Of a DNA stretch of 64,000 nt, positions 41,263 through 50,661 are shown one piece after another. Each line of letters begins with the position of its first letter. The stretch's first letter is position 1. The notes under the pieces are model-generated. The model worked only from the letters and a program-made list of their open reading frames with translations, searched no databases and was not told where the DNA came from. The position numbers were made by a program, and so were the translations under genes. This DNA is from Virgibacillus_F necropolis_A (lineage in GTDB: Bacteria; Bacillota; Bacilli; Bacillales; Amphibacillaceae), in assembly GCF_044793635.1 (NCBI RefSeq), contig NZ_CP084993.1, forward strand, positions 1 through 64,000, in the 5' to 3' direction.

Positions 41263-41450
41263 ATCGTTACCCCCTAAAAAATTTATTGTAAATGATTGTA
41301 TCACTACCTGACACAAATATAAATAAAATATTGCTATATCAATATTTTGTAAGTGATATAGTGCCATACATACTTTTTTATCAATTAAAAAAAGATACTC
41401 ACTTTTGCTATTTTTTATAGCGTGAGTATCTCTTAGATTTTTTCTATTAT

Positions 41451-41729
41451 CTATTTCCCCATATCAAGTGTATCACCTGATATATCTTCGTAATCATCAT
41501 CTTCATTATATGTTGTAGTATTAATGTTTTCTCTTTTCTGTTGCGATACATCATGTGATAGGTTTCTTGATTGCTCTATATTACCTGTTTCTAGCTGCTC
41601 CTTTAATAAGCGAAGTGCAATACGAATATATTTCGATTGTTGTCTGGGGGGAAGTTTATTTAAAAACTTATGTATATCCGCATCTTCTTCTCTATCATAT
41701 GAAAAAAGTTTTCGTTCTGTTGTACTCAT
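41451..41729 (-). CDS. parR: ParR-like adaptor protein (92 aa)
   Basis: Immediately follows the ParM gene (4-bp gap). N-terminal DNA-binding part (HKFLNKLPPRQQSKYIRIALRLLKEQLE), RHH-like as in ParR proteins, and an acidic, disordered C-terminus (EDDDYEDISGDTLDMGK) suited to binding the ParM filament end. Assignment rests on gene order and composition. It would bind parC at 42786-42940. Confidence 0.75.
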   Translation of the reverse strand: MSTTERKLFSYDREEDADIHKFLNKLPPRQQSKYIRIALRLLKEQLETGNIEQSRNLSHDVSQQKRENINTTTYNEDDDYEDISGDTLDMGK

Positions 41730-41733
41730 GCAA

Positions 41734-42765
41734 TCATCCTTTCGTTGCTAGAGCCTGTGCAAATTTAAAAAAGCCATCAACATTTGCAAATTGACTGTTC
41801 TCTACAATTTCTAAACTTTCTTCACCAAAAGCTTTTTTATATTGCTGGCCAACAATTTGTGATCCTCCACCAGTAATAATAAATTTATCAATATGATCTC
41901 TATTTGTTAAGGTACGGTCAATATTGGAAATCATATGTTCCACAAACTCTTGGGTTGATTCATCACTTTCTGTTTTAAAAGGAATTTTCTTTCGTGCAGA
42001 AAATGTAATTGTATAATTGTCACGTATACCATCTTCTATCATAGTTTCATCAAGACTTTTCGCATCGTGTTTTTCTTGTACCTTATTAGTAATATTAGTA
42101 TACACATCATTCATGCCTTGATAGTACGTTTTTGAATCATTTTGAATCCGTTTCATGTTTTTATAAGTATCAAGTATAGTCGTACCAGCTCCAAAATCTA
42201 GTACAGAGATAGTAGTTCTTTTTAAATCTTTATGAATCTTCCCATTATCATTCATATAAAGATTTAATAAAGTACCTAAAGGTTGTTCTAATATACGTAT
42301 TTCTTTTACATTAACAACCATTTCTTTCCCATTACGAGTAATAACATGATTTCCTAAAAAGAAGTCTCTTAGCTTTTGTTCTGCTGCACTTTTTATTTCC
42401 TTAGATGGAAGACCGGTTACAACTGTTACGTCTAAGTGAGCCTCATCAAAGTCACTTGCTAATTCAGCCAGGATAAATTCTGCTAAAAGTTTAAAGCGTT
42501 TTTGTTCATATCTTTCTTCGTGTGTATATGTGTGTATGAGTTTGTCAGGTTCAACAGCATCTTTAATACCATTACCCCAGACATATGAATTGTCTTGATC
42601 AAGGGTTGATTTATAAACTTGATAATCTGTCTTTTCTTCCAGTTCATTTACTGTACTTTCCCCTAAGTCTTTTTCTTTAGCAAAACAGCTTGGTGCAATC
42701 ATTGTTCTTTTTTCATTTTTTGCCTTTACAAAACCATTCCCAACGTCAAATGCGAAAACCTTCAT
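41734..42765 (-). CDS. parM: ParM/Alp actin-like plasmid segregation ATPase (343 aa)
   Basis: Actin/Hsp70-superfamily protein. The phosphate-1 loop FDVGNGFVKAK is at the N-terminus, the phosphate-2 LDFGAGTTILD near residue 195 and the adenosine motif FIITGGGSQIV near 297-307. It forms filaments that push plasmid copies apart. The start has GGAGTGTTGGG upstream. The iteron array immediately upstream and parR immediately downstream complete a type II (ParMRC) partition locus. Confidence 0.93.
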   Translation of the reverse strand: MKVFAFDVGNGFVKAKNEKRTMIAPSCFAKEKDLGESTVNELEEKTDYQVYKSTLDQDNSYVWGNGIKDAVEPDKLIHTYTHEERYEQKRFKLLAEFILAELASDFDEAHLDVTVVTGLPSKEIKSAAEQKLRDFFLGNHVITRNGKEMVVNVKEIRILEQPLGTLLNLYMNDNGKIHKDLKRTTISVLDFGAGTTILDTYKNMKRIQNDSKTYYQGMNDVYTNITNKVQEKHDAKSLDETMIEDGIRDNYTITFSARKKIPFKTESDESTQEFVEHMISNIDRTLTNRDHIDKFIITGGGSQIVGQQYKKAFGEESLEIVENSQFANVDGFFKFAQALATKG

Positions 42766-42785
42766 TTTCCCAACACTCCTTTATA

Positions 42786-42940
42786 TATTGTAGTATATTT
42801 TAATAACTTAAATTCATCATACTATATTACAGTATATACTACAAGTAAAAATTAACAAGGAGTTACACTACAGTATATATTACAATATATGTAATAGCCA
42901 TAAAACACTTAATGATATATTACAGTATATAATGTAGATT
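42786..42940. repeat. parC: parC centromere: repeated TATTACAGTATATA motifs
   Basis: At least four copies of a partly palindromic motif are seen: TTGTAGTATATTTT (42788), ATATTACAGTATATACTAC (42823), CACTACAGTATATATTACA (42866) and ATATTACAGTATATAATG (42917). They lie upstream of parM, where type II plasmid centromeres and the par promoter are found. Confidence 0.8.
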
Positions 42941-42968
42941 AAAAAAGAAACCTTTTAAAAACAGGTTT

Positions 42969-43697
42969 CTACATAGTTAATTCTAGTGAATTTTCTTTTG
43001 ATTTTTCTTTCGTTTTTACGTTTTGTTTTTCTTTTATATCCTTCTCATTTTTTGCTTTTTGACTGTTTAACTTTTTCTCAATATCTTGAAATTTACCTAA
43101 TTCTTTACCATACCGTTTAGGGTTTTTCTGGATAACATATATGGCTTTATTTAGCTGCTTAGATTTCATGTTTTCAATCTTTGAATTTAACTTACCTTCA
43201 AGCTGGTTAATTCTACTAAGTTCGGATTTATTTTGTCTTGGATGTTTTTCTAAGTGAATACGTAACGTATCTAATTTATTTTTAGTTTCAACTACTTTTA
43301 ATACATAACGTCTAGGATTCTTCTTTAACGTAGTAATAGCTTTATTTAAGTCTTTTTGTTTTCGTTTATCTAATGCACTATCAATTTTATTTTCTGCCTT
43401 ATCTAGTTTTAGTAATTCTTGTTTATACTTTCTAGGATTTTGATTAATTTCACTTCGTAGATCATTTAGTTTACTTTTGGCTGATGACAATTCCTTGAAT
43501 GATAATTCACTTAAAGAAACTTTTTGTTCCTTTTCTTTACTTCGTTCTTTTGTATCAGTTTTATTATTATCGTTCTTTTGTTCTGCTTGTTCAAGGTTTT
43601 TTTCTTTATTTAATCTGCTCTTACTTAATTTATTAGCTTTATCAAATAAACTTTCCAAAATGTCATAAAGCTCCTGGCTAACATTATCGACTGACAT
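42969..43697 (-). CDS. Repeat-containing coiled-coil protein near the mobilisation genes (242 aa)
   Basis: Very Lys/Glu/Asn-rich. A unit of about 36 residues recurs three to four times, marked by NPRKYKQEL, NPRRYVLKV, HPRQNKSEL and NPKRYGKEL, each followed by a heptad-containing KLDKAENKID-like helix. No membrane segment. It and the two following small genes form a minus-strand group divergent from the relaxase, so they may be relaxosome accessory proteins; that is inference. Confidence 0.7.
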   Translation of the reverse strand: MSVDNVSQELYDILESLFDKANKLSKSRLNKEKNLEQAEQKNDNNKTDTKERSKEKEQKVSLSELSFKELSSAKSKLNDLRSEINQNPRKYKQELLKLDKAENKIDSALDKRKQKDLNKAITTLKKNPRRYVLKVVETKNKLDTLRIHLEKHPRQNKSELSRINQLEGKLNSKIENMKSKQLNKAIYVIQKNPKRYGKELGKFQDIEKKLNSQKAKNEKDIKEKQNVKTKEKSKENSLELTM

Positions 43698-43711
43698 TAT
43701 AATACTCCTTT

Positions 43712-43960
43712 CTATTTTTTTAACTTAGATGGTGTATTTGCTTTAATGTATTCAGAAAAAATTTTAAAGAGACTTTCCCTTTCCTCAATAGATAATTTTT
43801 CTATTTCGAAATACTTTTCTGCCAATGCGCCAGTTTGAATTAACCGATTGGCTCTTTTTTTTCGTTCTCTTTCGCTGGCTAGACGTTGTATATTTTTTTT
43901 TCGTTCTTGCAATTGTTGAATACGTTTTTCAGCATCCGATATAGGCAGTTTTTTATCCAT
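43712..43960 (-). CDS. Small coiled-coil protein (82 aa)
   Basis: Basic helical protein (DAEKRIQQLQERKKNIQRLA, RERKKRANRLI) overlapping the preceding gene by 8 bp. Similar in size and tone to relaxosome accessory proteins such as MobC-like or conjugative 'DUF' proteins, but no diagnostic motif. Divergent from mobA across the oriT candidate. Confidence 0.65.
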   Translation of the reverse strand: MDKKLPISDAEKRIQQLQERKKNIQRLASERERKKRANRLIQTGALAEKYFEIEKLSIEERESLFKIFSEYIKANTPSKLKK

Positions 43961-44210
43961 TGTTATCAGGAGAATATTTATTATTCTCGTTATTTCCTTG
44001 ATGGGTTTCTTTGAAATAATCTTGTGCCTGATCTTTTAAATTATCGATAAGTAGCTTTGATTGTTGAATATCCTCTACATCCCATGTATTCATTAAATAT
44101 TCTCCGATTTCTCTCTGTGCTTTTTCAATATATCGTTGTTGTTTTTCTTGCATTTCTTTTATTTTTTTCTCAAGATTTTGGGCTTGTGATATTGGGTCTC
44201 GTTTTGACAT
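43953..44210 (-). CDS. Small coiled-coil protein, first gene of the mob accessory operon (85 aa)
   Basis: ATG 44210 with AAAGGAG upstream. A helical, charged protein (QNLEKKIKEMQEKQQRYIEK; QSKLLIDNLKDQAQDYFKET) overlapping the next gene start. First of three genes transcribed away from oriT. Probably part of the relaxosome. Confidence 0.65.
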   Translation of the reverse strand: MSKRDPISQAQNLEKKIKEMQEKQQRYIEKAQREIGEYLMNTWDVEDIQQSKLLIDNLKDQAQDYFKETHQGNNENNKYSPDNNG

Positions 44211-44303
44211 ATTTTATTCTCCTTTCTTTTTAAGTATTTAGTAAATTATACAATTCAATGAACAATTTGTCTACCATGATCTTCCAATTCATGATATAAT
44301 AAT

Positions 44304-44420
44304 CACTAAGGAATTATCTTAGTGCCCAGTTATACCCCTTACAGGGGAAAACGTGGGACTCGCACATTGCTCGATAAAATATCTAACGATATTACTTGTT
44401 TGCTGTCGCAAATTACCCGC
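44304..44420. other. oriT: Candidate origin of transfer (oriT)
   Basis: An inverted repeat CACTAAG-GAATTAT-CTTAGTG (44304-44324) is directly followed by CCCAGTTATACCCC, echoing the 'hairpin then ...AGTGC(G)CCC...TTA' layout of MOBQ nick regions. More inverted repeats follow (CCCTTACAGGGG at 44336, ATCTAACGATAT). It lies between divergent mob operons, 130 bp ahead of the relaxase start. The nick site was not determined. Confidence 0.6.
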
Positions 44421-44453
44421 AGGGGCTGAAATGGAAAAGAGGTGAAAGAGTAT

Positions 44454-46382
44454 ATGAGTCATTTTAGATTTAGTACACAAATTATTAGTAAATCAAATCG
44501 TTCTGCCGTTGCTTGTTCAGCTTATCGTTCTGGCTCAGCTTTATATTCTGAACGTGATGGTTTAACAAAGAATTTTAAAGAACGGGAAGTTCAACCAGAT
44601 TCATATATTCTTTCACCAAAAAATGCTCCTGAATGGACTAAGGATAGACAGTCTTTATGGAATGAAGTTGAAAAAAAAGAAAAACAACATAACTCACAAT
44701 TAGCTCGTGAAATAGTTATTTCTTTACCGACCCAACTTTCAAATGAAGAACAAACAGATTTAACTTTAGATTTTTGTAAAGAAAACTTTTCGGATGAAGG
44801 AATGGTTGCTGATATTAATATTCACCGAGACAAAAAACATAATCCACATGCGCATATTATGTTGACTATCCGTCCATTTAATGATGATGGTACATGGGGT
44901 AATAAACGAAAAAAAGAAAATGGGAAATCTATTCATTTAACCGACTGGAATAAGAAAGAGACGATGATTAAATGGAGAAAAGATTTAGCAGATAGAATCA
45001 ATTATAAATTTAAAGAAAAAGGAATAGAAGATTATGTTTCTCATGAGAGTTATGCGAAACAGGGTCTTGAAAAAATACCAAAGATTAGATTGTCTAGAGA
45101 CTCATATCAATATGAAAATCGAATGAAAGATAAAGCGAGACAAAAAGGTCAAGAGTATCAACCGGTTACACATTATGGGAAATTAAACAAAGAGATAATA
45201 CAAATAAATAAAGAGCTTTCTAAAGAACAAGAAAAAGTTGTTTCATTAGAATCACATAAACAAGAAAAAGAAACTGATCATTCATTGGCATCTATTCGAA
45301 AGAATGTATCTTTAACAGACATGCAAAAATCAGCTTTAACTATGGTTGCTAAACGTTCTAAATCATATGTGGATTATAAAGTGGCAAGTAATATCTATAA
45401 AGATATATCGGAGGGTAATTGGAGCAAGAAATTAGATAAACAAAAGACAAAAATTCTTGCAGAAAAAAATACATTAAATAAAGCAAAAAATGCATTTAAC
45501 AATGAAAAGAAACAGGTCATCCGTTATGGTTTTATGCCTTCTAAATTTCAGCAGCAATTTAACGATAAAATAACTGCTATTAAAGGTTTAGAAAATGAAT
45601 ACGAAAAAGAGTTCAAGAAATTCCAAATGGCTGAAAAAAAGGCGGAACTTGCTCTTGAATTGCAAAAACGATTTACGGAACAAGAGTTTACTCATCTATA
45701 TGGTGAAAGCAAATCCTATAAAGCAGATGAAATGTACGCGGCAGTGGAACATTTTAAAGACACAGGTACACTGATACCGAAACATGAAATTAAACATCTT
45801 GAAATGGATCAGTCATTAACTGTTCCATTAATAAAACAAACACGAAACGCAGAGAAAAGTATCTTTATTCTTGATCGTGCCATCAAGAAACAATCGAGAG
45901 AAAGAGTGGAAGCACTAAAGAAGAAGAACTTTGATAAGGCATATATTGCAAGCAATAAAATGGAAGAATACCAGTTACAAAAGAAACAGCTTTCCCACGA
46001 ATTAGAAGGAAACAAAGAATTTTTACGAAAAGATTTAAGTCAACATTATAATCAGGAGGATGTACAACATGTTTCCAGTACAGAAGCATTAGTGCAGCTA
46101 AACCAATTGAAAGCAGAAGGAAAGTCTACTTCTGATCTTGATAAAGACCTAAAACAATTGGCAATAAACCACAAACAACGACAAGAAGAACACAGTAACA
46201 AACAAGATAAAACACCTAATCATAAGGTGGAAAAAGCATATATGAATCATATATCTGATGGATTATTCCAAGCGCTTGAAGATATGCAACAAGCAAAGAA
46301 AGAAAAAGCGCAGAAGATGGAACCAAGTTATAAGAAAAAACGACGTAAGCATAGAGAAAAAGGAAATCATTTAGAACTCTAA
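44454..46382 (+). CDS. mobA: MobA/MobL-type relaxase (642 aa)
   Basis: MOBQ-family relaxase that nicks oriT and leads the strand into the channel. The N-terminal domain has a Tyr in ACSAYRSGS (about residue 22) and the three-histidine metal motif HNPHAHIMLTIRP (about 129-141, with an upstream His). The C-terminal two thirds are helical/coiled coil and highly charged, without a primase domain. ATG 44454 is preferred over GTG 44442, since AAGAGGTG is then 11 bases away. The coupling protein gene follows after 18 bp. Confidence 0.93.
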   Translation: MSHFRFSTQIISKSNRSAVACSAYRSGSALYSERDGLTKNFKEREVQPDSYILSPKNAPEWTKDRQSLWNEVEKKEKQHNSQLAREIVISLPTQLSNEEQTDLTLDFCKENFSDEGMVADINIHRDKKHNPHAHIMLTIRPFNDDGTWGNKRKKENGKSIHLTDWNKKETMIKWRKDLADRINYKFKEKGIEDYVSHESYAKQGLEKIPKIRLSRDSYQYENRMKDKARQKGQEYQPVTHYGKLNKEIIQINKELSKEQEKVVSLESHKQEKETDHSLASIRKNVSLTDMQKSALTMVAKRSKSYVDYKVASNIYKDISEGNWSKKLDKQKTKILAEKNTLNKAKNAFNNEKKQVIRYGFMPSKFQQQFNDKITAIKGLENEYEKEFKKFQMAEKKAELALELQKRFTEQEFTHLYGESKSYKADEMYAAVEHFKDTGTLIPKHEIKHLEMDQSLTVPLIKQTRNAEKSIFILDRAIKKQSRERVEALKKKNFDKAYIASNKMEEYQLQKKQLSHELEGNKEFLRKDLSQHYNQEDVQHVSSTEALVQLNQLKAEGKSTSDLDKDLKQLAINHKQRQEEHSNKQDKTPNHKVEKAYMNHISDGLFQALEDMQQAKKEKAQKMEPSYKKKRRKHREKGNHLEL

Positions 46383-46400
46383 TAGAAAGGATGGTTGTAC

Positions 46401-48536
46401 ATGAAGAAAAGGAAATTAAAAAAGGGCTCATGGCAAAAGATTGTTGCTACAGCTTTACTCACATGTATAGTGGTTTACTCTATTTCTGGCTTGCTATACG
46501 GTTTGTTGGAAAAAATAAATTTAAGAGATGCTTTATTAAATTATGAGTCGGTCTTTCAATTTCTTCAAACAACATCACCCGAATATTTATTGGTGATTGT
46601 AGCAATTTCTGGACTGTTTATAGGTTGGTTTTTAAAACATATAGATATATTTGAAAAAACATACGAAGATGCTTCTGAACACGGGGTTCATGGTTCAGGG
46701 AGAATGGCAAAACCAATTGATTATATTAATAAAGAGATTACTGCTAAACGGAAATATACAAAGTATGACAATAACGATAAAAAGGTAGCTTTAGGAACAG
46801 AAGAAGGAATTATTCTAGCCAGGGAAGAAAATAAGAAAAACCTGATTACAATTCCTGAAGATACATCGGCTGATAATAAAAATGTATTAGTTATTGGTTC
46901 TTCTGGTTCTTCAAAAGGGCAAGGGTATGTAATACCCAACCTAATTAATATAAGAAATGAAACTATGATAGTGACTGACCCAAAAGGGGAACTTTTCAAT
47001 TTAACTTCTCAATTAAAAAGAGATCAAGGTTATGACGTGTATCAAATTGATTTTGTTGATTTTGAACAGAGTCAATATAATATTTTGGATTATGTTAATA
47101 GTGATCAGGACGCGCAGAGCGTATCAATGACGATAGCCAAAAATGCAACTGAAAAGCCAGAAATAGACTTTTTTGGGGAACGTGCTCAAAAAATACTTTT
47201 TGGATTGATTGTATATTGTAAAAGTGTAAATAAACAAGCGAATATGAATGATGTAATTCATGTCTATAACGAATATGTTAGTCCAAGTCAAGAAATGTAT
47301 CATTACTTTGTTGATGAAGTTGTTGGAAAAGATAACGATGCTTATTCAACTTTAAAAGGAACAACCTCCCTTGAAGGGCCAACACGTGCAAGTGTTTTAT
47401 CAAACTTTGATTCTTCCATATCTAGTTTTCGAATTACTAAGGTGAATCAAATGACTAGAAAAAGTGATTTTAACTTTTATGACTTCCAAAAACAAAAAAG
47501 CATCCTATATGTCAAAATACCAATGCGGAAGAATCCCTTCCAGGCGATTACAGCTACATTTTTTGATCAACTTATAGATACCTTTTATTCTATTGCTGAC
47601 AAGCAAGATGATGACACTTTACCAATTAAAACAACATTTCTACTGGATGAATTTGCGAATATCGGAAAACTGAACGGGTATGACGAAACATTAGCAACTT
47701 GTCGTGGTTTAGGATTATCAATGCAAACCATTATTCAAGATAATGCACAATTAGAAAAAAAATACGGTAAGGAAGGCGCGAGAACTATAATAAGCAACCA
47801 TGCTACTCGCCTTTTTCTGAAAACAGGAGATCCCGAAACTGCAAAATATTTTGCCAGTCTAACTGAATCATCTACCGTTCGATTTGAAACAGGGGGAATG
47901 AGTCAAAGCGGCGGGATATTAAGTACTAAAAATAATCATAGTACGTCTGAAAATGAACAATATCAAAAAAAGGAATTAGTAAGTGCGGGGAAGTTAACCA
48001 ATTTAGAGGATGATGAATGTTATATCTTTTCAACTTCTGCAAGCCCATTAAAAGCAAAAAAAGCGTTTCAATTTATTATTTACAATGGGTTTTTAACGGA
48101 CAAAAATAGAAAACCTTGTTACAGGAACAATAGGGAAGAATATATTAAGGTTTTTAATTTAAAACCTTTTGTTCCTCAACAAAAAGAAGAACCAGAAGAA
48201 CCTTTCAAGGAAGCAAAAGATTTAATACCAAAGCCCCCTAAAGAAGAAGACATCATCCTTCAAGATGATGAATTAACACAAGAAGAATTAGACCTAATGA
48301 ATACTGATGCATCAGCACAAAACGGTGACAAGCAAACTATTTCAATTGAAGGAGATGATGTGGAAGAAACACTTCAAGGACTTGAAAATGATTTGTATGA
48401 GCTAGAAGAAGTTGAAGGAACGATTGATCAAGATACGATTAATGATGCAGCAGAACAATTTAACTTAGAAAATGAAGAAGAAACATACGAAGAGAAAGAA
48501 GATGATAAAGTTAAAGATGAACTACCTATTTATTAA
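46401..48536 (+). CDS. virD4: VirD4/TraG-type coupling protein (711 aa)
   Basis: Type IV coupling ATPase. Two N-terminal membrane helices (about 11-30 and 52-72) are followed by the TraG/TraD nucleotide-binding domain with Walker A IGSSGSSKGQGYVIPN (about 162-177), TDPKGELF and Walker B TTFLLDEFANIG. A long acidic C-terminal tail (about 590-711, Glu/Asp-rich) may contact the relaxosome. It delivers relaxase-DNA to the channel encoded at 29.8-38.2 kb, although it is transcribed from the opposite strand. ATG 46401 with AGAAAGGATGG upstream. Confidence 0.93.
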   Translation: MKKRKLKKGSWQKIVATALLTCIVVYSISGLLYGLLEKINLRDALLNYESVFQFLQTTSPEYLLVIVAISGLFIGWFLKHIDIFEKTYEDASEHGVHGSGRMAKPIDYINKEITAKRKYTKYDNNDKKVALGTEEGIILAREENKKNLITIPEDTSADNKNVLVIGSSGSSKGQGYVIPNLINIRNETMIVTDPKGELFNLTSQLKRDQGYDVYQIDFVDFEQSQYNILDYVNSDQDAQSVSMTIAKNATEKPEIDFFGERAQKILFGLIVYCKSVNKQANMNDVIHVYNEYVSPSQEMYHYFVDEVVGKDNDAYSTLKGTTSLEGPTRASVLSNFDSSISSFRITKVNQMTRKSDFNFYDFQKQKSILYVKIPMRKNPFQAITATFFDQLIDTFYSIADKQDDDTLPIKTTFLLDEFANIGKLNGYDETLATCRGLGLSMQTIIQDNAQLEKKYGKEGARTIISNHATRLFLKTGDPETAKYFASLTESSTVRFETGGMSQSGGILSTKNNHSTSENEQYQKKELVSAGKLTNLEDDECYIFSTSASPLKAKKAFQFIIYNGFLTDKNRKPCYRNNREEYIKVFNLKPFVPQQKEEPEEPFKEAKDLIPKPPKEEDIILQDDELTQEELDLMNTDASAQNGDKQTISIEGDDVEETLQGLENDLYELEEVEGTIDQDTINDAAEQFNLENEEETYEEKEDDKVKDELPIY

Positions 48537-48537
48537 A

Positions 48538-48579
48538 AAGAAAGAATCTATAAAACGTTTGCTGGATGATCAAAGCTAA
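48538..48579 (+). pseudogene. 3' remnant of a paralogue of the 19451 gene
   Basis: The sequence encodes KESIKRLLDDQS then a stop, matching the C-terminus KESIKRWLDDQS of the 19451-20077 product, with the flanking non-coding bases also similar. It begins 1 bp after the VirD4 stop codon, marking a recombination junction at the edge of the backbone. Confidence 0.75.
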
Positions 48580-48657
48580 ATAACCATAATTTTTGGAATC
48601 AAAGGTGTGATAGTTGGAGTCGAAAATGTGATAGTTCAGTAAAGAGGCTACCTTAGT

Positions 48658-48694
48658 GATCTTCCGCAAACGGGCCATATTGCGGAATAACTCC
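48658..48694 (+). repeat. Dispersed hairpin repeat, copy D (GGGCCA variant)
   Basis: GATCTTCCGCAAACGGGCC then ATATTGCGGAATAACTCC. It shares the outer half with copy B and the GAATAA element, but the GGGCGC core has changed. First copy at the left edge of the 49-55 kb array. Confidence 0.65.
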
Positions 48695-48880
48695 TTATAA
48701 AGGATTGAGTAAATATCAAATAATTATTATTGAGTAAACAGGCATTAGTATTTAATGATTATCCTGTTTACTAAGTTTAAATTTTTTTATTGCATTATGA
48801 ATTGTAGTTGTGGAAACCGAAACCATATACGTAAAACGCCAAACTTTTTATGTAAATCAATCCTAAAGCCGCTTGGAAGG

Positions 48881-48920
48881 AACCCATTTTGATTAATTTC
48901 AAAATGGGTTTCTTCCTATT
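48881..48920 (+). terminator. Terminator-like hairpin
   Basis: AACCCATTTTG / CAAAATGGGTT, perfect 11-bp stem with an eight-base loop, followed by TCTTCCTATTT. No complete gene ends just upstream, so it may be inherited from a lost gene. Confidence 0.7.
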
Positions 48921-49005
48921 TGGATAAAGAAAAGAGTTAAAAGGTGTATTGATTTAATACTACAAAAATTACTTGAAAATTAATTAGTATTTGGGTAAAA
49001 TAGCT

Positions 49006-49026
49006 TATATTCAAATATTGAATATA
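49006..49026 (+). promoter_or_regulatory. Palindromic operator of the ArsR-type regulator
   Basis: TATATTCAA-ATA-TTGAATATA, perfect 9-bp arms with a 3-bp centre, ending 20 bp before the start codon at 49047. Such AT-rich dyads next to an ArsR gene are typical autoregulatory sites. The gene at 59162 has an analogous dyad. Confidence 0.7.
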
Positions 49027-49046
49027 TGCATGTAGGGAGGTGTACC

Positions 49047-50180
49047 ATGAAAAGGGACTTTTTTGTATCTACTTACCCATCACCAAATTTACAAATGGAA
49101 CAGTCACTGGGTGTTAACCTTCTGACCAATATTCAACTAACTGATTACTTTTTGAACAGTTCCCCCCATTCATCAGGGTGGTTAAATTATTTTTCCAACC
49201 AACTGCCAAAAAATATTATAGAGGATTTATACCTCCTAAGAACTGTTTTTGCTCACGCTGTTATTCTTCGGGAATTTTACATTAAAAAGCATGATAATTT
49301 GAATGAGGATTGGGAGCAGTTTATCACCTGGTGGAAGGTGATGCCTGAAGAGCAAGTGTTAGATCTTCTTATATACGGAATCAGGGAAAACATGGACTAT
49401 TATTATCAGTTTCTACCTCGTGTTCCTCTGGTGGAGGATACTATGGAGAATGTTAGCTTAGAAGTGGAAGAGTTAAAGAAGCCCGTGAATCGACGCAGGG
49501 CCATTAAAGCAGTTTTGCTAAGCTGGGCAGGGAAGGATATAGAGGAATCTCTCACCTTTTATGACGACCTGAAGCTTGTTAAAGAAAAAATCATTCACCT
49601 AATTGAGGGATTTTGGTTATCCGGCTTTAAACAGCTTTGGGAAAAGGAAGATAAACGTTTAGGTGAATGGCAGCGGAAAAATAATCATCTTATATCCAAG
49701 GCGTATCGGACAAATGATGAAGCTCTTATGGAAGTAACTAGACTTTCTCCTGATACGAATGAACTCAATAATATAAAGCGGGCAAAAAGCGTGACATTTA
49801 TACCTGTATTTAATTTAGATCGACTATTGATTCTTTTCAGTGTCGACCAACACATGTACGTTATGTTTGAACCTGCAGAAGATAGTTTGGAAAAACAAAC
49901 GAAAGAACCAGATTTCACGGCAGTTTCACCGGCATTCGAGGGGATGGGAGATAAAACACGTGTTCAAATCATTGGATTGTTAGCTGAAAACGGGGAAATG
50001 TTTGCACAGCAAATTGTAATGAAACTGGACATGAAGCAAAGTACGATATCGCGTCATCTGAACCAATTAAACAAATCAGGACTCGTGTCATTCCGTAGAG
50101 TAGGGAACACAAAATACTTCTCAATCAATACTGATAAGATCAAAAAAGTAATCGATGTGCTAGAGATATTCTTACAATAA
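49047..50180 (+). CDS. ArsR-family regulator with long N-terminal domain (377 aa)
   Basis: ATG 49047 is preferred (GGGAGGTG just upstream, which lies inside the longer frame from 49026). Residues about 295-377 are an ArsR winged helix (GMGDKTRVQIIGLLAENGEM, then LDMKQSTISRHLNQLNKSGL). The long N-terminal portion is a DUF5937-like ligand or effector domain. It has the same architecture as the 59162 gene but low identity. The glyoxalase gene follows after 15 bp, so the two are probably co-transcribed. No metal-binding CxC seen. Confidence 0.85.
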   Translation: MKRDFFVSTYPSPNLQMEQSLGVNLLTNIQLTDYFLNSSPHSSGWLNYFSNQLPKNIIEDLYLLRTVFAHAVILREFYIKKHDNLNEDWEQFITWWKVMPEEQVLDLLIYGIRENMDYYYQFLPRVPLVEDTMENVSLEVEELKKPVNRRRAIKAVLLSWAGKDIEESLTFYDDLKLVKEKIIHLIEGFWLSGFKQLWEKEDKRLGEWQRKNNHLISKAYRTNDEALMEVTRLSPDTNELNNIKRAKSVTFIPVFNLDRLLILFSVDQHMYVMFEPAEDSLEKQTKEPDFTAVSPAFEGMGDKTRVQIIGLLAENGEMFAQQIVMKLDMKQSTISRHLNQLNKSGLVSFRRVGNTKYFSINTDKIKKVIDVLEIFLQ

Positions 50181-50195
50181 AAGGAGAGGAATCCA

Positions 50196-50570
50196 ATGGC
50201 AAATTTTCATATTGAAAAAATCAATACAATTATTATTCCGATAAAAGATTTGGAGAGATCAATCGATTTTTATAAAAATGTATTAAACCTGACCGAAGAT
50301 TTTGTAGAAAATGGTATGGCTTATTTTTCTGTTGGGGAAGGTGACAATAAAATCAGCGTTATGCTGCATATTATTGATGAACCTCAACCGGTGGAAAAAG
50401 GAATTGTATTTGAATTAATGACTGATGATGTAGTGGCCGCTGTTGATTTCATCAAAAGTGCTGGTGGGGAAATCGTTCAGGAACCAGTAGACCGTGAGTG
50501 GGGAGTTAAAGAAGCAGTCATAGCTGATCCGGATGGTTATCGAATTTGGATTGTCCAACCAATATCATAA
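50196..50570 (+). CDS. VOC/glyoxalase-bleomycin resistance family protein (124 aa)
   Basis: Vicinal-oxygen-chelate fold: two beta-alpha-beta-beta-beta modules, starting INTIIIPIKDLERSIDFYKNV, and ending DPDGYRIWIVQP with the typical final strand. Potential metal ligands are few (H-less first strand; E in VFELM; D/E at the end), so the enzyme type is uncertain. Follows the ArsR gene and is presumably under its control. AAAGGAGAGG upstream. Confidence 0.9.
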   Translation: MANFHIEKINTIIIPIKDLERSIDFYKNVLNLTEDFVENGMAYFSVGEGDNKISVMLHIIDEPQPVEKGIVFELMTDDVVAAVDFIKSAGGEIVQEPVDREWGVKEAVIADPDGYRIWIVQPIS

Positions 50571-50575
50571 AATTA

Positions 50576-50620
50576 TTGGCTAACCTTATAATACGATTGA
50601 GCCATTATGTTGAATAATAA
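50576..50620 (+). repeat. Degenerate member of the dispersed repeat family
   Basis: TGGCTAACCTTATAATACGA TTGAGCCATTATGTTGAATAA resembles 14023-14066 and copy D. It lies just after the glyoxalase gene. Confidence 0.4.
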
Positions 50621-50661
50621 TTTATTCCGAAATGATATTGTACAAAGAAAGGAGAATCTAT

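Larger units (their letters stand above)
48580..49046. other. Junction region between transfer genes and the cassette-like array
   Basis: No gene. It contains a duplicated short motif GTGTGATAGTT/ATGTGATAGTT (48605, 48627), repeat copy D, an inverted repeat AGTAAACAGG/CCTGTTTACT with a 20-base loop (48733-48772), a terminator-like hairpin (48881-48920) and the operator of the ArsR gene. Confidence 0.6.
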
